Origin: Paenibacillus sp. XY044
Lineage (GTDB): Bacteria; Bacillota; Bacilli; Paenibacillales; Paenibacillaceae
DNA length: 64,000 nucleotides
Direction: 5' to 3'
Assembly (NCBI RefSeq): GCF_002257645.1
Contig: NZ_NQMO01000001.1
Span: 978,065-1,042,064 of the forward strand
Shown here: positions 18,889 through 26,578 of the stretch, one piece after another
Layout of the letters: each line of letters starts with the position of its first letter
How positions within the stretch are numbered: position 1 is the stretch's first letter
Program-made: the position numbers and the translations under genes
Notes under the pieces: generated by a model
The model's input: the letters and a program-made list of their open reading frames with translations, nothing else
Database searches by the model: none
Told to the model about the DNA's origin: nothing

Positions 18889-19311
18889 TTGTGGCTGCAC
18901 AACGGAATGTCGATGGAACAACAGGGGAATATGGAGCCCGCCAAATGCATGGCGTTGACCGTCCGGCTGATGCAGGGGATCAATGACTCGGATGTTGGCG
19001 ATCGGGGAGAGGTAGAAGACTTTTACCAAGAATTGGGGAGGTTTGTCCAAGACCCTGTCATTCACCGGCTGCTTGTGTGTGGAAGATTTGAGCTGGTTGA
19101 CGCGGGAGATGCCGATGTATTTGCTTACAAACGAAGCATGGAGAACCAACAATTGCTTATCGTAGCGAACATGAACAAGGATATGGCGGCATTTCGGAGT
19201 GACGGGGTGACGGGCGGACAAAGAATCGTATCCGTCTATCCGGATACCGTTCCATGCGAAACGATGCGGCTGCGGCCGTATGAAGCGTTTGCGGTATTGA
19301 TCACCGGCTGA
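18889..19311 (+). CDS. Truncated GH13-type (oligo-1,6-glucosidase/trehalose-6-P hydrolase) remnant
   Basis: A 140-aa frame that starts TTG behind a good GGAGGTGA site. It lines up with two separate parts of GH13 glucosidases: residues about 14-30 (GNMEPAKCMALTVRLMQG) match the helix before the conserved GTPYIYQGEE site, and residues about 42-140 match the last part of the family (DFYQELGRF, DADVFAYKR, QLLIVANMNKD, final LRPYEAFAVLITG), including the C-terminal beta domain. The catalytic barrel and the QGEE segment are missing, so it cannot be a glucosidase. It is probably an internally deleted remnant, though the intact frame and ribosome site leave open that a small sugar-binding-like domain is still made. 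Same direction as the MFS gene, 15 bp away. Confidence 0.6.
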   Translation: MWLHNGMSMEQQGNMEPAKCMALTVRLMQGINDSDVGDRGEVEDFYQELGRFVQDPVIHRLLVCGRFELVDAGDADVFAYKRSMENQQLLIVANMNKDMAAFRSDGVTGGQRIVSVYPDTVPCETMRLRPYEAFAVLITG

Positions 19312-19338
19312 ACGGGAGGGGAAACCCCTCCCGTTTTT
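19311..19338 (+). terminator. Intrinsic terminator
   Basis: AACGGGAGGGG AAA CCCCTCCCGTT followed by TTT; a perfect 11-bp stem. It ends the MFS/GH13-remnant unit. Confidence 0.9.
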
Positions 19339-19404
19339 GTGCTCCGGCAGATCATTTTGTATGATGGATAAAGTGGGGCACCGCACGTGAATATCGGCAA
19401 TTCA

Positions 19405-19483
19405 TTACACGGCAGAGACAAGACCTCCGACAAATACGATGAACATTAGGCTAAGGATAAGCAGTACGCCCGTTTCTACTCAT
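19405..19483 (-). pseudogene. Very small membrane peptide gene, frame disturbed
   Basis: On the minus strand an ATG at 19483 has AGGAGCG 6 nt upstream, but its frame stops after 10 codons. The frame shifted by one encodes VETGVLLILSLMFIVFVGG (then LVSAV, stop at 19405), a clean single membrane helix. Either a one-base indel broke a roughly 26-aa membrane peptide gene or the resemblance is chance. It is too short for confident assignment; KdpF-like or sporulation-type mini-membrane proteins come to mind but nothing nearby supports them. Confidence 0.3.
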
Positions 19484-19554
19484 AATTCTCGCTCCTGTTG
19501 GTTATTTTATACCAAGTATACCCAAACGCGGGACACTGTCACGAAAAAAACACT

Positions 19555-19575
19555 TGATAATGAGATTCATTATCA
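19555..19575 (+). promoter_or_regulatory. Fur box overlapping promoter
   Basis: TGATAATGA GAT TCATTATCA is a perfect 9-3-9 inverted repeat that closely fits the Fur consensus (GATAATGATTATCATTATC). It overlaps a possible -35 (TTGATA, 19554-19559) with a -10 (TATGAT, 19578-19583) 18 nt downstream, so iron-loaded Fur would block the promoter of the siderophore-binding protein gene at 19696. Confidence 0.85.
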
Positions 19576-19695
19576 CTTATGATACATAAAGAGAAAATTT
19601 TCACGCAAAACCGGATGAATCGCAGAAATACATACAGGTTTTCGTAAAATAACTATACTCTAGCGTAGATAAACTAGTGGAGGGGACATATCATC

Positions 19696-20682
19696 ATGAA
19701 ACTCAAATTTAAAGGATCGCTTTTGCTCGCGCTGCTGATGAGCTTTACCGTATTGGCCAGCGCCTGCGGCGATAAAGCCGGCAATTCAAATACAACCGAA
19801 TCTGGAGCAGCGGCAGGAGGGAATGGCACTGCGGATACCAAGCAGGAACGCGTGCTGACGGACGCGCTCGGCCACGAAGTGAAAGTGCCAGCGAATCCGA
19901 AGCGGATCATCGCATCCTATTTGGAAGATCATCTGCTGACGCTTGGCGTCAAACCGGTTGCCCAGTGGTCGACTGGCAAGGGTTCCGTGCAGTATTACCT
20001 GCAGGATCAGCTGAACGGCATTCCAGAAATCTCTTACGACCTGCCCTATGAAGCCGTCATGAGCTTTACGCCGGATCTGATCATCCTGAGCAGTGCGGAC
20101 ATGGCGACGGACGACAAGTACGAGCAGTACTCCAAGATCGCTCCGACCTACGTCGTAGGTAAAGAGAAGAGCAATAACTGGCGTGAAGAATTAAAAGCTG
20201 TCGGCGAGGTCCTAGGTAAGAGCAAGGAAGCTGAGGAAGCCGTTCAAGCTTATGATAAAAAAGCGGTGGACGCCAAAGAACAGCTTCAGAAGACTATCGG
20301 CACGCATACGGCAGCGGCACTTTGGGTCACAGCGAAGGACATCTATGTGTCAAGTGACCATCTGTCCAGCGGTTCGGTGATCTATGATGATTTGGGACTA
20401 GCGAAGCCTAAGCTGGTAGAAGAACTGTCCAAAACCGGCGCGGCGAGCTGGAACCAGGTTTCCATGGAAAAATTCGCGCAGATGGATGCCGACTATCTAT
20501 TTATCGTAAACAGCCGCGGCGTATCGAAGGATGAGCTGCTGAAAGATCCGGTATGGGCCAACATCCCTGCCGTCAAGGAAGGACATGTATATGAATTCGA
20601 CGATCATTCCAGTTGGCTGTATTCCGGAACGATTGCCAATACGCAAATCATCGATGACGTTTTGTCCAACGTCGCCAAATAA
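19696..20682 (+). CDS. Iron-siderophore ABC transporter binding lipoprotein
   Basis: A 328-aa class III (TroA/FhuD fold) solute-binding protein, exported as a lipoprotein (lipobox LASAC, Cys24). After a low-complexity linker it has VLTDALGHEVKVPANPKRII, the standard PF01497 start, VMSFTPDLIILSS, and a final YSGTIANTQIIDDVLSNV. It would capture ferric siderophore on the outer membrane face. The upstream Fur box explains iron control. No permease or ATPase gene is adjacent and a terminator follows directly, so it is an orphan binding protein that must use permeases encoded elsewhere. Closest functional names (YfiY/FeuA type) cannot be distinguished by eye. Confidence 0.92.
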   Translation: MKLKFKGSLLLALLMSFTVLASACGDKAGNSNTTESGAAAGGNGTADTKQERVLTDALGHEVKVPANPKRIIASYLEDHLLTLGVKPVAQWSTGKGSVQYYLQDQLNGIPEISYDLPYEAVMSFTPDLIILSSADMATDDKYEQYSKIAPTYVVGKEKSNNWREELKAVGEVLGKSKEAEEAVQAYDKKAVDAKEQLQKTIGTHTAAALWVTAKDIYVSSDHLSSGSVIYDDLGLAKPKLVEELSKTGAASWNQVSMEKFAQMDADYLFIVNSRGVSKDELLKDPVWANIPAVKEGHVYEFDDHSSWLYSGTIANTQIIDDVLSNVAK

Positions 20683-20728
20683 ATAAATTGAAACTCGTGA
20701 TGTTCTAGAATAGAACCTGCAGTATTGG

Positions 20729-20771
20729 AAGCCTCAGTTCCGACACTTTCTGTCGGCCCTGGGGCTTTTTT
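20729..20771 (+). terminator. Intrinsic terminator of the siderophore-binding gene
   Basis: Outer stem AAGCCTCAG / CTGGGGCTT with an inner stem CCGACA / TGTCGG, then TTTTT. Confidence 0.8.
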
Positions 20772-20913
20772 ATATGTTCACAACTGGAAACTACCTGAAA
20801 TTTAGAAACCTTAACTAAAATTTGAAGACTATTTTTCATAGAGACCGCCGCCTATAATTAAAATCTGAAAGGGCTTACATAAGAGAATTCAGAAACGGGG
20901 TGCTTTCCTGACC

Positions 20914-21879
20914 ATGAACGCAAGAGCCGGTATCGAAGCCGAGTGGGAACCCGCCGCCGAGAAGGCGAAAGAGAAGAAGCTGTGGCGGAAAATTGTGGGT
21001 CAGCGCTATCTGCAGATCATGGCTCTGCTGGGCGTCGCCTGGATGATTGTTTTCAATTATATCCCGATGTACGGGGTCATCATTGCCTTTAAAGAGTTCG
21101 ATATTATTCATTCGATCTCTTCCGCTCCGTGGGTCGGATTGGAGCATTTCAAGGAATTCCTGGAGGACGACAGTCTCGGGTACGTGATCAAAAATACGCT
21201 CGGGATGAGTATCCTGAAGCTGGCGATCGGGTTTCCGCTGCCTATCCTGTTCGCACTCCTGCTGAACGAAATCCGTTCAATTATATTCAAAAAGTGGATT
21301 CAGACCATCTCATACCTGCCGCACTTTTTGTCCTGGGTTATTCTGGGGGGCATCCTCGCCACTTGGCTGGCGGATGTGGGGATCGTCAACAAGGTGCTGA
21401 TGGCGCTTCACCTGATCGATCAGCCCATTACATACCTGGCCGAGCCCAAATATTTCTGGTCCATCGTCGTCACTTCCGACATCTGGAAGGAAATCGGCTG
21501 GTCGGCGATCATTTACCTGGCGGCGATTTCAAGCGTTTCTCCGGAGCTGTACGAGGCGGCTACGATCGACGGGGCAGGGCGGATGCAAAAAATGTGGAAT
21601 ATTACGCTCCCATCGATCAAAGGAACGATTTCTATTTTGTTCATTCTGGCCGTCAGCGGCATCCTGAACTCGAACTTTGACCAAATCCTCGTGCTGCGCA
21701 ACTCGCTGAACGAAACGTCAAGCAACGTCATTGACGTCTACGTCTACAACGTCGGTCTGGCAGAGAGCCGGTACTCCTACGCGGCTGCGGTAGGGCTAAT
21801 CAAAAACGTTATCGCTCTCGGGCTGCTGCTTGGAGCCAACAGCATTACGAAACGGCTTAACAATACATCCTTATTCTGA
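20914..21879 (+). CDS. ABC sugar permease, LplB type
   Basis: A 321-aa membrane permease with a charged N-terminal lead (AEKAKEKKLWRKIVGQRYLQIM) and six helices; family marker VFNYIPMYGVIIAFKEFDI near residues 46-64, EAA loop in LYEAATIDGAGRMQKMWNITLPSI (about 210-233). First gene of a five-gene import and sensing operon. The ribosome site is weak (GGGGTG, far from the ATG). Partner is the permease at 21900. Confidence 0.93.
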   Translation: MNARAGIEAEWEPAAEKAKEKKLWRKIVGQRYLQIMALLGVAWMIVFNYIPMYGVIIAFKEFDIIHSISSAPWVGLEHFKEFLEDDSLGYVIKNTLGMSILKLAIGFPLPILFALLLNEIRSIIFKKWIQTISYLPHFLSWVILGGILATWLADVGIVNKVLMALHLIDQPITYLAEPKYFWSIVVTSDIWKEIGWSAIIYLAAISSVSPELYEAATIDGAGRMQKMWNITLPSIKGTISILFILAVSGILNSNFDQILVLRNSLNETSSNVIDVYVYNVGLAESRYSYAAAVGLIKNVIALGLLLGANSITKRLNNTSLF

Positions 21880-21899
21880 TGGGACGGCGGTGACTTTTC

Positions 21900-22787
21900 G
21901 TGTATTTATTCAAACGCCAAAGCGCTTCGAGCGCGATCTTTGAAGTATTCAACTCCCTGCTGATGCTGATCGTCTGCTTCGTCACGCTGTATCCGATCTG
22001 GTACGTCATTGTCAACGCCTTTAATGACGGGGCGGACGCGATGCGGGGCGGCATTTACTGGTGGCCGAGGCAGTTCAGCCTCGAAAGCTTCCACGCCGTA
22101 TTCCGCAGTGAGGGCATCATGACCGCGATGGGGGTCACGGTGGCTAAAACGCTGATCGGTACGCCGGTGCATGTATTTTTTACCGCGATGATCGCTTATG
22201 CCTTCTCCAGAAAGGAGCTTGTCGGTCGCAAGCTGTACATGTTCATCGGCACGGTGACGATGTTCTTCGGCGGGGGCCTCATTCCTTATTACCTGCTGAT
22301 CCGCGACCTGCATCTGCTGGATAATTTTCTGGTGTATATCATACCTGCCGCGTTCAGCTTTTTCGACCTGATCATCTTCCTGTCGTTTTTCCGGGAGATT
22401 CCACCAGGACTGGAAGAGGCGGCGAAGATCGACGGGGCGAACGATTTTAAAATTTTCTACAAGGTCATCATCCCGGTATCCATGCCGGTGGTGGCGACGA
22501 TCGCTCTCTTTCACGGGGTGTACCAATGGAACGATTATTTTACCGGGATGATCTTCATCAATGACACGAATTTGCAGCCGATCCAGACGTATTTGTACCG
22601 GGTCGTCGCGCAGTCGAGCTCCAACCAGATGCTGGCGTCCATGCCAAGCGGGATGGCGGTATCGGTGACAAGCCAGTCTTTGAAGCTGGCCACCATGGTA
22701 GTTACTACCGCGCCGATCGTCTTCGTGTATCCGTTCCTGCAAAAGTATTTCGTGAAAGGCTTCATGATCGGATCGATCAAGGAGTAA
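21900..22787 (+). CDS. ABC sugar permease, LplC/YtcP type
   Basis: A 295-aa permease with six helices, starting GTG (MYLFKRQSASSAIFEVFN). Motifs: LYPIWYVIVNAFNDG, FFGGGLIPYYLLIRDL, EAA loop LEEAAKIDGANDFKIFYKVIIPVS, and C-terminus YFVKGFMIGSIKE. Only 20 bp follow the first permease. It forms the channel heterodimer; the ATPase is expected to be a shared MsmX-like protein from another locus. Confidence 0.93.
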   Translation: MYLFKRQSASSAIFEVFNSLLMLIVCFVTLYPIWYVIVNAFNDGADAMRGGIYWWPRQFSLESFHAVFRSEGIMTAMGVTVAKTLIGTPVHVFFTAMIAYAFSRKELVGRKLYMFIGTVTMFFGGGLIPYYLLIRDLHLLDNFLVYIIPAAFSFFDLIIFLSFFREIPPGLEEAAKIDGANDFKIFYKVIIPVSMPVVATIALFHGVYQWNDYFTGMIFINDTNLQPIQTYLYRVVAQSSSNQMLASMPSGMAVSVTSQSLKLATMVVTTAPIVFVYPFLQKYFVKGFMIGSIKE

Positions 22788-22872
22788 CCGGGGAATCCGG
22801 GCTTATCCGTGGTTATCAGTCCCGCCTGGCGGGATTGCTAATAGATTAATGAAAGAAAAGGGGTTAGAATCA

Positions 22873-24579
22873 ATGAGCAAAGCGCGCAGACTCATGACTT
22901 CCATGATCGCTCTGACCGTCGTATTCACCATGGCGCTGTCCCTCGCGGGCTGCTCCGGCGGCAAGAGCGAGACTAACGGCGGCAGTACCGCCGCGACAAG
23001 CGGTACCACGGATGCGAAGAACACGTCGTCCACGGACGGCGGGGAAGCCAAACCGAATCCGGATGAGCCGGGCTGGAAGTCGGATAACGCACCGATCACG
23101 TTCGATTGGTACATGAACTTTTCCTGGTTCAATAAAAAATGGGGCGGGGACGCGACCGCCGAATATATCACCAAGAAGACGGGCGTCAGCATCAACTTTA
23201 TCGTTCCAGCGGGTAATGAGAACGAGAAGCTGAATACGATGATCGCCTCCGGCAAGCTCCCGGATTTCATCACGCTGGGCTGGAGCGAGGAAGCCGTCAA
23301 GAAGATGATCGAAGGCAAGCTCGTTCTTCCGCTGAACGAACTGGCCGACCAGTATGATCCTTACTTCTTCAAGGTGGCCGACCCCGCAAAACTGGGATGG
23401 TACACGCAGCCGGACGGCAGCATCTACGGTTATCCGAACGCATCCTCCTCCCCTGAAGATTACAAGAAGTACGGCTCGAACTTTACGTCCAACCAAACGT
23501 TCGAAGTCCGTAAGGACATGTATGAAGCCATCGGCAGTCCGGATATGAGCACGCCGGAAGGATTCCTGAACGCGCTCAAACTGGCGAAGGAGAAGTTCCC
23601 GGATGTGAACGGCCAACCGCTCATTCCGCTCGGGCTGCATGAATTCAGCGAGACCGGCAACTACTCGCTCGAAGGCTATCTCCAGAATTTCCTGGCGATC
23701 CCGCAGCAGAAGGACGGCAAGCTGTACGACCGCCGCCTGGATCCCGAATACATTTCCTGGCTGAAGACGTTCCGCAAGGCCAACGAAATGGGACTGCTCT
23801 CGAAGGACATCTTCATCGACAAGCGTCCGCAAATGGAAGAAAAAATTGCGCAGGGCCGCTACTTCGCGATGCTGTACCAGCGCTCCGACTTTGATGCGCA
23901 GAACATGTCGCTGTACCAGAAGGACCCGAATTCGGCGTACATCGCGATCAATGGTCCAGCTAACTCCAAGCAGGAAGCGCCGACCCTCTCCGGCCCTGGT
24001 ATCTCCGGCTGGACGCTGACGCTGATCTCCAAAGACGTGAAAGACAAGAAACGGGCGATCGAGTTCCTGACCTACCTGATCAGCGAGGAAGGCAATAAGG
24101 ACATGTTCCTCGGCGAAAAAGGCGTCACCTACGACAACATCGACGGCAAAGACCAGTTCCTGCCGGATGTCGTGAAGCTCCTGAACACGGACCGTACCGC
24201 GTTTGACCAGAAATACGGCGCGTCGTACACCTACTGGATGCTGATGGATACGAACATGAACTTGCAGTGGGCACCGCCGGGCGTCGATCCGCAGAAACAG
24301 ATGGCGGATTGGACGAAGGGCAAATCGATCAGCATGTCCGAATTCGACAATCTGGATCCGCCGAGCACGTCCGAAGAGGGGATCGCCGGCAGCAAAAATG
24401 GACGGAATTGGGGCAAGCTGCTGCCAAAACTGCTGCTGGCCAAATCAGATGCCGAATTCGATGATATGTGGAACAATTACGTCGAAGACCGCAACAAGAA
24501 CAAACAGGACAAAATTGACGCGTATCGTCAAAAAGCATACGAAGAGAATGTACAAAAACTGGAAGCGCTCAACAAATAA
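22873..24579 (+). CDS. Extracellular sugar-binding lipoprotein
   Basis: A 568-aa binding protein with a lipoprotein signal (lipobox SLAGC, Cys27) and a Ser/Thr/Gly-rich linker. Motifs of the large LipO/LplA group: MNFSWFNKKWGGD, IASGKLPDFITLG, GSIYGYPNA. Starting at ATG 22873 puts AAAGGGG 10 nt upstream; the in-frame ATG at 22849 lacks a ribosome site. It follows the two permeases, the reverse of the order at 3026. A small GC hairpin at about 22820-22837 in the gap before it could protect the processed mRNA and raise the level of this protein (inference). Confidence 0.93.
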   Translation: MSKARRLMTSMIALTVVFTMALSLAGCSGGKSETNGGSTAATSGTTDAKNTSSTDGGEAKPNPDEPGWKSDNAPITFDWYMNFSWFNKKWGGDATAEYITKKTGVSINFIVPAGNENEKLNTMIASGKLPDFITLGWSEEAVKKMIEGKLVLPLNELADQYDPYFFKVADPAKLGWYTQPDGSIYGYPNASSSPEDYKKYGSNFTSNQTFEVRKDMYEAIGSPDMSTPEGFLNALKLAKEKFPDVNGQPLIPLGLHEFSETGNYSLEGYLQNFLAIPQQKDGKLYDRRLDPEYISWLKTFRKANEMGLLSKDIFIDKRPQMEEKIAQGRYFAMLYQRSDFDAQNMSLYQKDPNSAYIAINGPANSKQEAPTLSGPGISGWTLTLISKDVKDKKRAIEFLTYLISEEGNKDMFLGEKGVTYDNIDGKDQFLPDVVKLLNTDRTAFDQKYGASYTYWMLMDTNMNLQWAPPGVDPQKQMADWTKGKSISMSEFDNLDPPSTSEEGIAGSKNGRNWGKLLPKLLLAKSDAEFDDMWNNYVEDRNKNKQDKIDAYRQKAYEENVQKLEALNK

Positions 24580-24595
24580 GCGCCTCCTGACACAG

Positions 24596-24634
24596 GCCTG
24601 GAATCCGCGATTTTTTGCTCGCGGATTTTCAGGC
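24596..24634 (+). terminator. Hairpin, attenuator within the sugar operon
   Basis: GCCTGGAATCCGCG and CGCGGATTTTCAGGC form a long stem with one mismatch around a T-rich loop. It has no clean T-tail after the stem, so it probably lowers rather than ends transcription from the binding protein into the sensor genes. Confidence 0.55.
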
Positions 24635-24670
24635 TTATTACCATAATTGGGCTGGGTGGTGCTTGCGGCA

Positions 24671-26578
24671 ATGATCAAACTTGCCCGGAATCGAATGGCC
24701 AGGCTGTCTACCGCCATCGGCCGGATGCCGATTCAATTGAAGCTGATCTTATCGTTTATCTGTATTATTTTGATTCCGATCACCCTGGTTTCCTGGTATT
24801 TATTCAATGGGGTATACCTGAATACGATCAAAGATTTGACCAAGAAAAACCAATATATTCTAGAGATCGAAAAGACGAACGTGGCCAACAACATGCAGGT
24901 GATGGAACGGACGGCCCAGCTGGCCATCTCCAACAGCGAGATCAATGAGTATTTGCAGAGCCGCGAGGAGCTGGATACCGCCGATTTGATCGATTTTAAA
25001 ATGAAAACGTTCTCCAGCTTCCAGTACTACCTGTTTAACAATCCGAACATCGCCAACATCCGGCTGTATACGGAGAACCCGAATGTGAGGGAGTTTTGGC
25101 CGGTTATTTTCAAAGAATCCCGAATAAAGAGCAAACCTTGGTACCAGACAGTCCTTCAACGCAACGGGCTGGTCTGGTGGGAGATCAGCGCGACCAATAA
25201 GGACGTAATCAAGGACAGCACCGTGGCCAGCGACCAGGTCGGCGATTTTGTCACGCTGCTGCGGGAGATCAAATATCCGAACGATCGGCATAACGGCATC
25301 CTGGAAGTGACGATGGAGCTGAACAATTTTTTTATGAAAACCTTCAGCAGCGTTCAGGATACGAGTTCGCAAATGATCGTGGTGAACCGGGAGGGCAAAG
25401 CATTCACGAACCCGTCCCTCGGCCTGCTGCAAACACTCCCTGTTGAAACGATCATGGCCGAGTTTGCCAAGCACGGCAAAAAGACCGACCGTGAGTTTAC
25501 GTTTACCTATAACGGGACGCCGTACTTGTGCATTCCGAGTGATATGGAACCGCTGGGCAGCTATCTGTTCAACGTCGTCTCGCTGAAAAGCGCTTTGTCG
25601 GACGTCAGCAAACGGCGAAACACGATTATCATTGCGACGATTATTCTGATCGCCCTGCTGTCGGCTACGTCCTATATCCTGCATTCCCTGATTCTGAAAA
25701 AGCTGAACATTTTGCGGGAGTCCATGAAAAAAGTACGCAAAGGCGATTTTAATTTCGAAATCGACATTACGAGCATGGATGAGATCGGAGAATTGGCACA
25801 TCATTTCCGCCAAATGCTCAAACGGATGAACGAGCTGATCGTCGAGGCGGTGAACCGCCAGGCGGCGACCAAGGAAGCGGAGTTGAAGTCGCTGAAAAAC
25901 CAGATCGATTCCCATTTTCTGTACAATACCCTCGAAAACTTAAAGATGCTCGCCGAAATAGAAGGCCAGTACACGATTTCCGATGCGCTCACCTCGCTCG
26001 GACGCATGATGCGCTACAATCTGCAGTGGACCAGCAATCATGTGCGGCTGAGGGATGAACTGGAGCATATCCAAAACTACATCGCTATCATGAACATTCG
26101 CTACGACAACAACCTGGTGCTCAACATTAACGTTCCGCCAGTTCATATGGAACAGGAAGTGCTGAAGATGTCGCTCCAGCCCATCGTCGAAAATGCCGTA
26201 AAGCATGGAATGGGCTCCCGCTCCGAAGGCGGCGAAAAGCTGGAAATTGCCATTCATGCCTATGTATCGGGGGACAGCATCATAATCGAGGTCTCCGACA
26301 ATGGCGACGGGATTCCCGAGTCCAAGCTGAAGAAGGTCAACCTGATGATCCGCCTGGAAGACGCGGAATATCAGCAAATGCGGAAGGAGCTGAACGACGG
26401 GGAAAGCAGCGGCATTGGACTGCGGAACGTCGATCAGCGTATCGTGATGTTTTACGGCAAGTCGCACGGGATCCGGGTGGAAAGCGCCGAAGGAAGTTTT
26501 ACGCGAGTCACGATGACTCTGCCTTATCTAATTCTAGCGGGAGGTGTGCCTGCCCATGTGCAATCTTCTAATCGTTGA
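24671..26578 (+). CDS. YesM-type sensor histidine kinase
   Basis: A 635-aa membrane kinase: helix 1 at about residues 20-45, an extracellular sensor (about 45-300, Cache-like), helix 2 (TIIIATIILIALLSATSYI), HAMP (LRESMKKVRKGDFNFEIDI), then the His_kinase domain with phospho-acceptor in LKNQIDSHFLYNTLENLKML and an ATPase domain (NAVKHGMGS, SDNGDGIPE, GIGLRNVDQRI). The start is uncertain: ATG 24671 is chosen; TTG/GTG codons at 24647-24659 are in frame but none has a clear ribosome site. It pairs with the YesN-type regulator overlapping its end and presumably senses the sugar handled by the upstream importer. Confidence 0.9.
   Translation: MIKLARNRMARLSTAIGRMPIQLKLILSFICIILIPITLVSWYLFNGVYLNTIKDLTKKNQYILEIEKTNVANNMQVMERTAQLAISNSEINEYLQSREELDTADLIDFKMKTFSSFQYYLFNNPNIANIRLYTENPNVREFWPVIFKESRIKSKPWYQTVLQRNGLVWWEISATNKDVIKDSTVASDQVGDFVTLLREIKYPNDRHNGILEVTMELNNFFMKTFSSVQDTSSQMIVVNREGKAFTNPSLGLLQTLPVETIMAEFAKHGKKTDREFTFTYNGTPYLCIPSDMEPLGSYLFNVVSLKSALSDVSKRRNTIIIATIILIALLSATSYILHSLILKKLNILRESMKKVRKGDFNFEIDITSMDEIGELAHHFRQMLKRMNELIVEAVNRQAATKEAELKSLKNQIDSHFLYNTLENLKMLAEIEGQYTISDALTSLGRMMRYNLQWTSNHVRLRDELEHIQNYIAIMNIRYDNNLVLNINVPPVHMEQEVLKMSLQPIVENAVKHGMGSRSEGGEKLEIAIHAYVSGDSIIIEVSDNGDGIPESKLKKVNLMIRLEDAEYQQMRKELNDGESSGIGLRNVDQRIVMFYGKSHGIRVESAEGSFTRVTMTLPYLILAGGVPAHVQSSNR

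Noticed and set aside
21906-22742. 278-codon minus-strand frame opposite a permease
   Set aside because: Arg/His/Gln-rich mirror of a GC-rich gene, typical of shadow frames.
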